A DNA stretch of 64,000 nucleotides from Aureimonas sp. AU12. GTDB taxonomy: Bacteria > Pseudomonadota > Alphaproteobacteria > Rhizobiales > Rhizobiaceae. The notes beneath the pieces are model-generated. The model saw only the letters and a list, made by a program, of their open reading frames with translations, was not told where the DNA came from and searched no databases. Positions 56,111-64,000 of this stretch are shown in pieces. The first letter of the stretch is position 1. The number at the start of each line of letters is the position of its first letter. The translations under genes were made by a program, and so were the position numbers. The stretch covers positions 101,903 to 165,902 of the forward strand of contig NZ_BBWH01000040.1 of the NCBI RefSeq assembly GCF_001463705.1, written 5' to 3'.

Positions 56111-57274
56111 ATGTCGGCTGGACGTTCACGCTGCCATGGAAGCGATCCGCCCTTGTCCCGTCCAACGCCCATCCCGCATCCCGCCCCGGGAGCGACGCTC
56201 GTTCTCGGGCTGGAGACGAGCTGCGACGAGACCGCCGCGAGCGTCGTCGGCCGCGACGCGGACGGGCGTGCCGTCATCCTGTCGAACGTGGTGCTCAGCC
56301 AGGTCGAGGAGCACGCGGCCTTCGGCGGCGTCGTGCCGGAAATCGCGGCGCGTGCGCATACGCAGGCGATCGGCGGCATCGTGCGGGCCGCGCTCGAGGA
56401 AGCAGGCGTGCCGCTGGACGACATCTCGGCGGTCGCCGCGACCACCGGGCCGGGCCTCGTCGGCGGGCTGATCGTCGGCGCGATGACCGGCAAGGCGATC
56501 GCGGCCTCGCGCGGCCTGCCCTTCGTCGGCGTCAACCATCTCGAGGGCCACGCGCTGACGCCGCGCCTCACCGACGCCCTCGCCTATCCCTATCTTCTGC
56601 TGCTCGTATCGGGCGGTCACACGCAGATCCTCCTCGTCGCCGGGCTGGGGCGCTACGAGCGCTGGGGCACGACGATCGACGACGCGCTGGGCGAGGCCTT
56701 CGACAAGACCGCCAAGCTCCTTGAACTGCCCCATCCCGGCGGGCCGAACGTCGAGCGCATGGCGGCGGGCGGCCATCCCGCCCGCTTCATCCTGCCCCGC
56801 CCGTTGCGCGGCGAGAAGCGGCTCGACTTCTCCTTCTCGGGCCTCAAGACCGCCGTGCGGCAGGCCGCGCAGGCCCATGCGCCGCTGAGCGAAGGCGACG
56901 TCGCCGATCTCTGCGCCAGCTTCCAGGCCGCCGCCGCCGACACGGTGCGCGACCGCGTCACGCTGGCGCTCGCGCGCTATCGCACCGATCATCCCGGTCT
57001 CGCAGATCCCGTGCTGGCCGTGGCCGGCGGCGTCGCTGCCAACGGCGCAATCCGCGCCGTGCTGGCCGATGCGTGTGCGCGCCACGGTGTTCGGCTCGTC
57101 TCGCCGCCGCTGGCGCTCTGCACCGACAATGCCGCGATGATCGCCTATGCCGGCCTCGAACGGCTGGAAGCGGGGCTCATCGATGCGATGTCGGCGCCGG
57201 TGCGCCCGCGCTGGCCGCTGGACGAGACCGCGGCCCCGCTCGTCGGGTTCGGCAAACGCGGCGCCAAGGCGTGA
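56111..57274 (+). CDS. tsaD: tRNA N6-adenosine threonylcarbamoyltransferase
   Basis: The ASKHA-fold subunit that transfers threonylcarbamoyl to A37 of ANN-decoding tRNAs. The core starts [20 protein letters not shown], with the metal-binding HxxxH in [12 protein letters not shown] and the nucleotide loops [13 protein letters not shown] and [13 protein letters not shown]. The start is uncertain: the ATG at 56111 gives 387 residues, while a TTG at 56153 would remove a 14-residue non-conserved leader. It is followed by gpsA, a usual partner. Confidence 0.96.
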   Translation: MSAGRSRCHGSDPPLSRPTPIPHPAPGATLVLGLETSCDETAASVVGRDADGRAVILSNVVLSQVEEHAAFGGVVPEIAARAHTQAIGGIVRAALEEAGVPLDDISAVAATTGPGLVGGLIVGAMTGKAIAASRGLPFVGVNHLEGHALTPRLTDALAYPYLLLLVSGGHTQILLVAGLGRYERWGTTIDDALGEAFDKTAKLLELPHPGGPNVERMAAGGHPARFILPRPLRGEKRLDFSFSGLKTAVRQAAQAHAPLSEGDVADLCASFQAAAADTVRDRVTLALARYRTDHPGLADPVLAVAGGVAANGAIRAVLADACARHGVRLVSPPLALCTDNAAMIAYAGLERLEAGLIDAMSAPVRPRWPLDETAAPLVGFGKRGAKA

Positions 57275-57294
57275 GCGTGGCGCAGGAGAAGCAC

Positions 57295-58272
57295 ATGCGG
57301 ATCGCGGTGATCGGCGGAGGCGCCTGGGGCACGGCGCTGGCCGCCCTCGAAAGTCGCGAGGGCGCCGAGGTGCGGCTCTATGCGCGTGACAGCGCCATCG
57401 TCGAGGCGGTGAACGGTGTGCGCGAGAACCCGCGCTATCTGCCGGGTATCGCCTTGCCGGAGCATCTGCGGGCCAGCGACGATCTCGGCTTCGTGCTGGC
57501 CGAGGCCGAAGCCGTGCTCGCGGTGGTGCCGGCACAGACGCTGCGCACCGTCTGCGGCGCGCTGCGCGGGCGTCTGCCGGCACAGGTGCCCCTCGTCCTC
57601 TGCTCGAAGGGCATCGAGGCGGCGACCGGGCTCTTTGCCTCCGACGTCGTCGCCGCCGAACTTCCCGGCCATCCCGTCGCGGTGCTGTCGGGGCCGAGCT
57701 TTGCGGCCGACGTCGCGCGCGGCCTGCCCACCGCCGTGACGCTTGCCTGCGTTGACGCCGCCGAGGCCGACCGGCTGGCACGGCGCCTGTCCACCGCCAC
57801 CTTCCGCATCTATGCCGGCACCGACGTTCTCGGCGTCGAGGCCGGCGGCTCGCTCAAGAACGTCCTGGCGCTCGCCGCCGGCGCGGCCGCCGGTCTCGGG
57901 CTCGGCGCCTCCGCCGGGGCGGCGCTCGTCACGCGCGGCTTCGTCGAGCTGCGCCGGCTTGGCGAAGCGCTCGGCGCCCGGCCGGAAACGCTGATGGGTC
58001 TCTCGGGCCTCGGCGATCTCGTCCTCACCTGCTCGGGCAGCCAGTCGCGCAACTTCGCCTACGGGCTGGCGCTCGGGCGCGGCGACGATCTCGGTGGCCT
58101 GAAGCTCGCCGAAGGCGTCCATTCAGCCGGCGTTGCGGCGCGGCTGGCCCGCGAACACGCCATCGAGGCGCCGATCATCGAGGCCGTCGCTGCCATTCTG
58201 GATGGGCGTATCGCTGCCGGCGAAGCGGTGTCGGCGCTGCTGGCACGCCCACTGAAGCGCGAATTCGATTGA
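57295..58272 (+). CDS. gpsA: NAD(P)H-dependent glycerol-3-phosphate dehydrogenase
   Basis: A 325-residue enzyme that reduces dihydroxyacetone phosphate to sn-glycerol-3-phosphate for phospholipid synthesis. The Rossmann loop is [56 protein letters not shown] and the catalytic [15 protein letters not shown] (Lys) are all conserved. The ATG at 57295 has AGGAG seven bases upstream; a GTG at 57271 overlapping the tsaD stop is possible but less likely. Confidence 0.97.
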   Translation: MRIAVIGGGAWGTALAALESREGAEVRLYARDSAIVEAVNGVRENPRYLPGIALPEHLRASDDLGFVLAEAEAVLAVVPAQTLRTVCGALRGRLPAQVPLVLCSKGIEAATGLFASDVVAAELPGHPVAVLSGPSFAADVARGLPTAVTLACVDAAEADRLARRLSTATFRIYAGTDVLGVEAGGSLKNVLALAAGAAAGLGLGASAGAALVTRGFVELRRLGEALGARPETLMGLSGLGDLVLTCSGSQSRNFAYGLALGRGDDLGGLKLAEGVHSAGVAARLAREHAIEAPIIEAVAAILDGRIAAGEAVSALLARPLKREFD

Positions 58273-58343
58273 AACCGGGCGCAGGGCTGATAGACGCCGA
58301 CGGCAGATCATCCGACCTCAGATCACAACGGGAGACTGAAGAC

Positions 58344-58634
58344 ATGCTGTTCGCCCTTCTCTGCGAAGACCGCGTTGATGCCGGCACGCTGCGCGCGGAC
58401 ACCCGCGCCGCCCATCTCGAGCACCTGAAGGCGCTCGGCCCGGTGCTGCGCTTTGCCGGCCCCTTCCTCGGCGACGACGGCAAGCCGACGGGCAGCCTCC
58501 TCGTGGTCGAGGCCGAGAGCCCGGAGGCCGCCCGCGCCATCGCCGATGCCGACCCCTATGCCAAGGCCGGCCTGTTCGGCTCCGTCACGGTGAGGCGCTG
58601 GAACTGGACCGTCAACAATCCCGACAACGCCTGA
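58344..58634 (+). CDS. YciI-like protein
   Basis: A 96-residue YCII-fold protein. It has the family pattern: LFALLCEDRVDAGTLRADTR, AHLEHLKALGPVLRFAGPFL with the conserved His, and DPYAKAGLFGSVTVRRWNW. GGGAG precedes the ATG at 58344. It follows gpsA in the conserved tsaD-gpsA-yciI-EVE order. Its reaction is unknown. Confidence 0.94.
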   Translation: MLFALLCEDRVDAGTLRADTRAAHLEHLKALGPVLRFAGPFLGDDGKPTGSLLVVEAESPEAARAIADADPYAKAGLFGSVTVRRWNWTVNNPDNA

Positions 58635-58649
58635 GGGGGCCGCGTCGCC

Positions 58650-59096
58650 ATGGCCTTCTGGCTCTTCAAGTCCGAGCCGTTCAAGTGGTCCTTCGAGCAG
58701 CAGAAGGCCTGCGGCACGGAGGGCACCGAGTGGACGGGCGTTCGCAACTACCAGGCGCGCAATTTCATGCGCACCATGATGCTGGGCGAACGCGGCTTCT
58801 TCTATCATTCGAACGAGGGCAAGGCGGTGGTGGGGATCGTCGAGATCTGCGCCCTCGTCCATCCCGACTCCACCGCCGACGACCCGCGCTGGGAGTGCGT
58901 CGACCTTCGCGCGGTGATGGATGTGCCAAACCCGGTGACGCTCGACGCTTGCAAGGCCGAGCCGCGCCTGCAGGGCATGGTGCTCACCACCAACTCGCGC
59001 CTCTCGGTGCAGCCGGTGACGGTGGCCGAGTTCCGGGTCGTCTGCGAGATGGGGGGACTGGATGCCGCAGAGGCGATGGGAACCCGCCCGGCCTGA
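58650..59096 (+). CDS. EVE-domain protein
   Basis: A 148-residue protein consisting of one EVE (PUA-like) domain. It starts FWLFKSEPFKWSFEQQKACG and has WTGVRNYQARNFMRTMMLGE, GFFYHSNEGKAVVGIVEIC and WECVDLRAV, all well conserved. EVE domains bind modified bases in nucleic acid. It starts 15 bases after the YciI gene and is probably in the same transcript. Confidence 0.94.
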   Translation: MAFWLFKSEPFKWSFEQQKACGTEGTEWTGVRNYQARNFMRTMMLGERGFFYHSNEGKAVVGIVEICALVHPDSTADDPRWECVDLRAVMDVPNPVTLDACKAEPRLQGMVLTTNSRLSVQPVTVAEFRVVCEMGGLDAAEAMGTRPA

Positions 59097-59139
59097 GAAC
59101 ATTCCGGAAACAGACCCACGCGTTTTCGGAGTGAACGAG

Positions 59140-59364
59140 ATGACGAGCGACAATCCCAAGGCCGACGCCCCCTCCAATGCCGAGAAGGATCCGGACACCT
59201 GGACCACCGGCGGCGAGCCGATGACGGGGGCGCAGGGCTCCTATCTCCAGACGCTCTGCGAGGAGACCGGCCACGAGTTCGATCCGAAGATGAACAAGGC
59301 CGACGCCTCGAAGCTGATCGACGAGCTTCAGGGCCAGAGCCAGCGGTTGAAGAACGCGTCCTGA
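59140..59364 (+). CDS. DUF3072 family protein
   Basis: A 74-residue protein. GGAG precedes the ATG at 59140. The sequence PDTWTTGGEPMTGAQGSYLQ followed by TLCEETG and MNKADASKLIDELQ is the DUF3072 fingerprint, similar to the SAP/Rho-N-like helical fold. Function is unknown. It ends the tsaD-gpsA-yciI-EVE run and is followed by a strong terminator. Confidence 0.92.
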   Translation: MTSDNPKADAPSNAEKDPDTWTTGGEPMTGAQGSYLQTLCEETGHEFDPKMNKADASKLIDELQGQSQRLKNAS

Positions 59365-59381
59365 TCGATCTTGTCACCAAC

Positions 59382-59416
59382 AAAGAAAGCCGCCCTGGTC
59401 GGGGCGGCTTTCTTTT
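59382..59416. terminator. Bidirectional rho-independent terminator
   Basis: AAAGAAAGCCGCCC and GGGCGGCTTTCTTT pair perfectly with a short loop; A-rich and T-rich sides on both flanks would allow use on either strand. It separates the plus-strand DUF3072 gene from the minus-strand microprotein gene. Confidence 0.92.
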
Positions 59417-59472
59417 GGTCGGTCCGTGATCGACAACCGCAAACGTCAGCCGCCGGTCCCCATGCCTGCAGC

Positions 59473-59556
59473 TCAGCTCAGGAATCCGAAGACCCACAGG
59501 AGAAGGATGATGGGGATCGGGATCCCGATCAGCCACATAAGTCCACCCTTCATCAT
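59473..59556 (-). CDS. 27-residue hydrophobic microprotein
   Basis: A short frame encoding a positively charged start (MMKGG) and one membrane helix with alternating Ile and Pro (LMWLIGIPIPIILLLW, then VFGFLS). GGAGCAGGGC lies before the tandem ATGs at 59556 and 59553. It lies alone between a bidirectional terminator and the divergent methyltransferase gene. I do not recognise a named family, though short W-x-IGIPIP peptides feel familiar from other Hyphomicrobiales. Sequence features support a real single-span peptide of the inner membrane. Confidence 0.6.
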   Translation of the reverse strand: MMKGGLMWLIGIPIPIILLLWVFGFLS

Positions 59557-59577
59557 TGCCCTGCTCCATTGCCTGTG

Positions 59578-60324
59578 ATGCCAAACTCGTCTTCTGACCA
59601 ACCAGCGCCGCGTCTGCTGGTTCCCTCCTCCCCGGTTCCGCCGATGACGCCTCCTGCCCTGCCGAGCGAGGATCCTCGTCGCCGCTTCGTCGAGGCGCAG
59701 ACAGCGCGGCTTCGCTCACCGCACGTGCCGGAGATCGTGCTGCATCTGGCCGACGAGGCGCACGATCTCTGGCTGCGTACGGAAGAGGAGCTGGAGGCGA
59801 TCGGCCTGCCGCCGCCCTTCTGGGCGTTCGCCTGGGCCGGCGGGCAGGGCCTCGCTCGCTTCGTGCTCGATCACCCCACCGAAGTCCGCGGTGCCCGCGT
59901 CCTCGACTTCGCCTCGGGTTCGGGCCTCGTCGCCATTGCCGCGGCGATGGCGGGCGCGTCGCATGTCTGCGCCGTGGACGTCGATCCGTTCGCACTCGCG
60001 GCGACGCGGCTGAACGCAGAGGCGAACGGCGTCGCGCTCGACATTCGCTCGGCGGATCTCGTGGGCTCAGTTGTCGAGGCCGACATCCTGCTGGCCGGCG
60101 ACGTCTTCTACGACCGCGCCTTCGCGGAACGTCTCGCGCCCTGGTTCGATCATCTGGCCGAAGCGGGAACACGCATCCTCGTCGGCGATCCCGGCCGTGC
60201 CTACCTGCCGCGCGCCCACGTGACGGAGTGCGCCGTCTACGAGGTGCCGGTCACGCGGGCGCTGGAGGATGCCGACGTAAAGCGCACTACGGTCTGGCGC
60301 TGGATGCCGCCGGGCTCTCGGTAG
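59578..60324 (+). CDS. Class I SAM-dependent methyltransferase (nicotinamide N-methylase/ETFB-KMT-like)
   Basis: A protein of about 248 residues. The SAM-binding motif I is GARVLDFASGSGLVAIAAAM with AVDVDPFA as motif II and LAGDVFYDRAFAERL as the post-II segment. The entry region PPPFWAFAWAGGQGLARFVL is typical of the group that includes METTL20 (ETFB lysine methyltransferase). The start is uncertain: ATG at 59578 or 59644. The substrate is inferred from family only. Confidence 0.9.
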   Translation: MPNSSSDQPAPRLLVPSSPVPPMTPPALPSEDPRRRFVEAQTARLRSPHVPEIVLHLADEAHDLWLRTEEELEAIGLPPPFWAFAWAGGQGLARFVLDHPTEVRGARVLDFASGSGLVAIAAAMAGASHVCAVDVDPFALAATRLNAEANGVALDIRSADLVGSVVEADILLAGDVFYDRAFAERLAPWFDHLAEAGTRILVGDPGRAYLPRAHVTECAVYEVPVTRALEDADVKRTTVWRWMPPGSR

Positions 60325-60422
60325 GAGAGCCTCCGTTCGCCGAAGATCGTATTGTCTGCCGCTCTTGGCTCTTGCGTGTCCACGCGATCGATGGATGGAT
60401 CCTCCTTCTTTGGAGATTCAAC

Positions 60423-61058
60423 ATGACGATCGAACACTGGCTTGCCTTCGCTGCAGCGTCCGCAGTGCTGCTCGCCCTTCCCGGCCCGACGATCCTTCTC
60501 GTCGTCTCGCACGCGCTGACGCATGGACGCCGCGTCGCGCGTGCCTCGATGGCGGGCGTGGCGCTCGGCGACTTCACGGCGATGACCACCTCGATGCTGG
60601 GCCTTGGCGCGCTGCTCGCGACCTCCGCGCTCCTCTTCACCGGGCTGAAATGGCTGGGCGCGGCCTACCTGATCTATCTCGGGATCAAGCTCTGGCGGGC
60701 GCCGGTCGGCGAAGACGCCGCAGAAGCGACAGAGGATGCGGGCGAAGCGGTCTCCGCCCTGCGCATCTTCCTCCACACCTATGCCGTGACGGCGCTCAAC
60801 CCCAAGAGCATCGTCTTCTTCGTCGCCTTCCTGCCGCAGTTCCTCGACACGTCGGCGCCGCTGGCACCGCAGATGATCGTCTTCGAGGCGACGTTCCTCG
60901 TGCTCGCGACGATCAATGCCGGCCTCTATGCGGGCCTCGCCTTCGCCGCCCGTCGCCACATCCGGCGGGCCGGCGTTCGCCGTGCGGTCAACCGCACCGG
61001 CGGCACGCTGATGATCTCGGCGGGGCTTCTCGCCCTCGGCTGGCGTCGGACGGCCTGA
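60423..61058 (+). CDS. LysE-family exporter (third)
   Basis: A 211-residue LysE/RhtB exporter with six helices. AVLLALPGPTILLVVSHALT is the helix-1 motif and YAVTALNPKSIVFFVAFLPQ the helix-4 motif. GGAG precedes the ATG at 60423. It follows the methyltransferase gene by 98 bases. The exported compound is unknown. Confidence 0.93.
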   Translation: MTIEHWLAFAAASAVLLALPGPTILLVVSHALTHGRRVARASMAGVALGDFTAMTTSMLGLGALLATSALLFTGLKWLGAAYLIYLGIKLWRAPVGEDAAEATEDAGEAVSALRIFLHTYAVTALNPKSIVFFVAFLPQFLDTSAPLAPQMIVFEATFLVLATINAGLYAGLAFAARRHIRRAGVRRAVNRTGGTLMISAGLLALGWRRTA

Positions 61059-61174
61059 TCCCGGGCGGTCTACCCGACCGGCGGCGGTGCCGAGCGTTCC
61101 ATAAGCCAACAGACCAGCGCCGGTCCGCATCTGGATCAAAGGGGACGCAGCCGAACAGCCACGCCCCCCTTTCG

Positions 61175-63508
61175 CTACTCCGCCGCGATCGCCGGCACGA
61201 GGGCCCGCACCACGCGGATGGGCACCGACTTGGCGGCGGGCACATGCGCCTGTTTCTCGTGGTGCCAGAGCGGGATGAGCTTGTTGAGCTCGGGATAGTA
61301 GCCCCCGACATTGCCGGTCGGCAGCTTGTAGGAATGGACCCGCAGGCCCTCGACGCGGCGCTCCACCCCGTCGTCTGCATGGGTCTCGACGTCGACGAAG
61401 TCCTGATCGCGCAGGCCCATGCGCGCCATGTCGTCCTTGTTCATCAGGAGCACCATGCGCGAGCCCGAGATGCCGCGCAGGCGGTCGTCATAGCCGTAGA
61501 CCGTGGTGTTGAACTGGTCGTTCGAGCGCAGCGTCATCAGCTTGAAGACGTCGTGGCCCTCAACATTGATGTCGGGATCGACGTCGAAGCCGTTTTCCGG
61601 AAGCAGGAAGTTGGCTTTGCCGCTCTCCGTCTTCCAGATGCGCTCGCAGGCCGGCAGATCACGGTGGAAGCCGCCCGGCTGCAGGAAGCGCTGGTTGAAG
61701 CCCTTGAAATATTGCGGGTAACAGCGCTCGATTTCGTCGCGCACCCGCGAGTAGTCGGCCACCCAGTCGTCCCACGGAATGGTGCTCTGGCCCGCCACCG
61801 TCGCCTTGGCGAGTTCGGCGACGATCTTCGTCTCCGAGAGGAGCTCGGGCGAGGCCGGCGGGCGCCAGCCCTTCGAGCCGTGAATACAGGCGGTGGAGTC
61901 CTCGATCGACACGGTCTGGTCGCCGGTCGCCTGCGTGTCGCGCTCGATACGGCCGAGACACGGCAGCATGTAGGTGACCTCGCCCGGCAGGAGATGGTTG
62001 CGGTTGAGCTTCGTCGAGATCTGCACGTGCAGCCGCAGCCGGCGCCACGCCTCCTCGATCTTGCCGGTCTCGGGGACGGCGCGCGAGAAATTGCCGCCGA
62101 GGCCGATGAAGGCCTTCACCGATCCGTCGATGATGCCCTCGCAGGCCTCCACCGTCGCCATGCCCTTCTCGCGCGGCGGCTCGAACCCGTAGAACTCGGC
62201 GAACTTGTCGAGCGGGGCGAGTTCCGGCTTCTCGGTCATGCCCACCGTGCGCTGACCCTGCACGTTGGAATGGCCGCGGATCGGCGAGATGCCGGCACCG
62301 GGCTTGCCGATATTGCCGCGCATGAGAAGGAGATTGACCACCATCTGCACGTTCTCGACGCCGTGCCGGTGCTGGGTGAGGCCCATGCCGTAATGGGCCA
62401 TGACCGCCTTCGACCGGGCGTAGACGCGGCCGACCTCCTCGAGGTCGGCGCGCGGCAGGCCGGAGACGCGCACGATCTCGTCCCAGTCGGCCTCGCGCAC
62501 GAAGGTCTCGAACGCCTCGAAGCCGTGGCAGTGCTCGGCGATGAAGTCGACGTCGAGCACGCGCTCGCGTCCGGTCTCCTTGGCGGCGTCGTCGAGGGCG
62601 AAGACCGCCTTGGCGATGCCGGTGATGGCCGCGATGTCGCCGCCGCAGCGGACCTGGAAATACTCCGTCGACATCTTCGTCCCCTCGTCGGGGGACAGCA
62701 TTTCGGTCGGCGCCTGCGGGTTCTTGAACCGCATCAGGCCCCGCTCCTCGATCGGGTTGAACGTGTAGACAGGAACGCCGCGTTTCCTCGCCTCCTGCAG
62801 CGGATGCAGCAGGCGCGGCGCGTTGGTGCCCGTGTTGTGCCCGAAGAAGAGCATCATGTCGGAGAGCGCGAAATCCTCGTGCTGGATCGTGCCCACCGGC
62901 GAGCCGATCGACAGCGGCAGGCCGACCGAGGTCGATTCGTGGCACATGTTCGAGGAGTCCGGCAGATTGGCATTGCCGTAGACCCGCGCCAGGAGCTGGT
63001 ACATGAAGGTCGTCTCGAGCGAGGCGCGGCCCGAAGCGTAGAAGATCGCGGATTTGGGATCGAGCGCCTTCAGCTCACGGCCGATCTCGGCGAAGGCGCT
63101 TTCCCACGTCACCGGCACGTACTGGTCGAGCGAGGGGTCGTAGCGCATCGGCGTCGTGAGGCGCCCGTTCTTCTCCAGTTCGTAGTCCGTCCACGTCAGG
63201 AGCTCGTTGACGCGGTACTTGGCGAAAAAGTCCTTGTCGGTGCGCTTCTTCGTCTGCTCCCAGATCGTCGCCTTCGCGCCGTTCTCGCAGAACTCGAAGG
63301 CGTGTCCGTCCTTGGGCTTGGCCCAGGAACAGGAGACGCACATGAAGCCGTCGGCCTTGTTCTGCTTGAACAGGGTGTTCCAGATCGTCGAGACCGCCAG
63401 TCCTTCTGCCAGGCTCTTCGTGGCGAGAGACTTGACCGAACCCCAGCCGCCCGTCGGCTCGTCATAGGGTTCGACCCGGGGCTTGGATTGGATCTCGCTG
63501 CGGTCCAT
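61175..63508 (-). CDS. FdhF/YdeP-type molybdopterin oxidoreductase
   Basis: A 777-residue molybdopterin enzyme of the YdeP branch. The N-terminus has a CVSCSW Cys pair, consistent with a YdeP-type iron-sulfur or metal site. Then come IFYASGRASLETTFMYQLLA, SSNMCHESTSVGLPLSIGSP (active-site region), MMLFFGHNTGTNAPRLLHPL, and the C-terminal cofactor domain with TTVYGYDDRLRGISGSRMVL. E. coli YdeP is linked to acid resistance; its substrate is unknown. AAGGA is placed before the ATG at 63508. No FdhD or Mo-cofactor gene is in the window. Confidence 0.95.
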   Translation of the reverse strand: MDRSEIQSKPRVEPYDEPTGGWGSVKSLATKSLAEGLAVSTIWNTLFKQNKADGFMCVSCSWAKPKDGHAFEFCENGAKATIWEQTKKRTDKDFFAKYRVNELLTWTDYELEKNGRLTTPMRYDPSLDQYVPVTWESAFAEIGRELKALDPKSAIFYASGRASLETTFMYQLLARVYGNANLPDSSNMCHESTSVGLPLSIGSPVGTIQHEDFALSDMMLFFGHNTGTNAPRLLHPLQEARKRGVPVYTFNPIEERGLMRFKNPQAPTEMLSPDEGTKMSTEYFQVRCGGDIAAITGIAKAVFALDDAAKETGRERVLDVDFIAEHCHGFEAFETFVREADWDEIVRVSGLPRADLEEVGRVYARSKAVMAHYGMGLTQHRHGVENVQMVVNLLLMRGNIGKPGAGISPIRGHSNVQGQRTVGMTEKPELAPLDKFAEFYGFEPPREKGMATVEACEGIIDGSVKAFIGLGGNFSRAVPETGKIEEAWRRLRLHVQISTKLNRNHLLPGEVTYMLPCLGRIERDTQATGDQTVSIEDSTACIHGSKGWRPPASPELLSETKIVAELAKATVAGQSTIPWDDWVADYSRVRDEIERCYPQYFKGFNQRFLQPGGFHRDLPACERIWKTESGKANFLLPENGFDVDPDINVEGHDVFKLMTLRSNDQFNTTVYGYDDRLRGISGSRMVLLMNKDDMARMGLRDQDFVDVETHADDGVERRVEGLRVHSYKLPTGNVGGYYPELNKLIPLWHHEKQAHVPAAKSVPIRVVRALVPAIAAE

Positions 63509-63648
63509 CGCGTCACGTCCTTGGCTGCCGGCAGGCGGATCGGAGTGGCCCGATCCGCTCGCACTTCGTCTCATCCGTGAACCGCTCGCACGCGACACAA
63601 GTTCCCTCCCAATCGGGCCCACGCGGCACGATGACCGCACGGTGACCT

Positions 63649-64000
63649 TCAGCGGCGCACCACGAGGCGCATGCCGGGCCGCAGGAACGGGGCGAGACGG
63701 GCCATGTCGCGCGGCGAGACGGCGACGCAGCCCTCCGTCGGCCGGTAGCCGGGCCGCGCGATATGGAGGAAGATCGCGCTGCCGAGCCCGCGCACCCGCA
63801 TCCGCACGTTCCAGTCGAGCACCACCACGGCGTCGTAGAGCCGGTCGTCGCGCATCATGCGTTCGGTGCTGGCGGGAAACGGCAGGCGAACGGGCCGGTT
63901 GTAGGCGCCGTGCCGGGCCGCGTCGCACCAGCCGTCGTCCGACCGGATGTGGCGCGTCGGCAGGGTCCATTGCGGCAGGCCGGGCCGGCCGCCCCGCCGG
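63649..64000 (-). CDS. L,D-transpeptidase (YkuD family), C-terminal part
   Basis: The last about 116 residues of an L,D-transpeptidase; the 5' end lies beyond the window. The catalytic region is SAIFLHIARPGYRPTEGCVA, with the active-site His and Cys in the YkuD order (H...GC), and the C-terminus PRDMARLAPFLRPGMRLVV is typical of the short Hyphomicrobiales form. These enzymes make 3-3 cross-links in peptidoglycan or anchor proteins to it, in the periplasm. Confidence 0.92.
   Translation of the reverse strand, partial: RRGGRPGLPQWTLPTRHIRSDDGWCDAARHGAYNRPVRLPFPASTERMMRDDRLYDAVVVLDWNVRMRVRGLGSAIFLHIARPGYRPTEGCVAVSPRDMARLAPFLRPGMRLVVRR

Noticed and set aside
60365..63580. 1071-codon plus-strand frame over LysE and the YdeP-type gene
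   Set aside because: Shadow of the minus-strand molybdoenzyme gene; no domain in the translation.

Overview
The window is chromosomal DNA from a high-GC alphaproteobacterium, most likely of the order Hyphomicrobiales (Rhizobiales). Several gene neighbourhoods typical of that order support this: ccmABCDG next to acnA and a DUF1223 gene; a DUF2794 protein; ialB followed by rlmN and argG; hemC-hemD-mic60-hemY; tsaD-gpsA-yciI-EVE. A placement near Aurantimonadaceae is only an impression. I see no transposase, integrase, prophage, CRISPR array or plasmid function, so this is core genome with a few accessory or poorly described genes.

Layout. 1-5.2 kb: a cytochrome bo3 oxidase operon (cyoA, cyoB, start of cyoC, minus strand) divergent from an MFS transporter. 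5.4-7.0 kb: a run of small unrecognised or weakly recognised genes, one CsbD-like. 7.1-11.2 kb: a NUDIX hydrolase, then the c-type cytochrome maturation operon ccmA-ccmB-(GNAT)-ccmC-ccmD-ccmG. 11.2-16.2 kb: aconitase, DUF1223 and DUF2794. 16.2-20.6 kb: a drug exporter, a thioesterase, a histidine phosphatase variant, a GNAT enzyme and a Bax-inhibitor-1 protein. 20.8-24.9 kb: an ABC permease/ATPase pair divergent from a TesA-type esterase. 24.9-33.5 kb: GNAT, ThpR, DUF1232, IalB, RlmN, a BrnA-like protein, GST, EamA/LysE and ArgG. 33.6-39.5 kb: LuxR and MarR regulators, LysE, a luciferase-like oxidoreductase and an M3 peptidase. 39.6-50.2 kb: TypA, a quinone-oxidoreductase-like enzyme, pyrophosphatase, YggT/DUF167, tRNA-Ala(CGC), an MFS protein, SthA, a glutamine amidotransferase and TerB. 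50.2-59.4 kb: the haem-synthesis/Mic60 cluster divergent from tsaD-gpsA. 59.4-64 kb: a 27-residue membrane peptide, a methyltransferase, LysE, a YdeP-type molybdoenzyme and the end of an L,D-transpeptidase gene.

Functional themes are aerobic respiration and haem/cytochrome supply (cyo, ccm, hem), central metabolism and redox balance (acnA, sthA, ppa, gpsA, argG), translation-linked housekeeping (rlmN, typA, tsaD, tRNA-Ala) and many single-gene exporters (three LysE-type, one EamA-type, three MFS).

The least explained element is a dispersed intergenic repeat with three copies (11249-11458, 19600-19788, 31966-32178). Each is built from several hairpins. The arms of the central hairpin differ completely in sequence between copies but remain perfectly or nearly perfectly complementary within each copy, which points to selection or replication of structure. 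Two copies lie between divergent genes. Other points of interest are a near-perfect 20-bp palindrome beside a marR gene, a 27-residue hydrophobic ORF, an orphan BrnA-like protein, and a His/Met-rich tail on CyoA.
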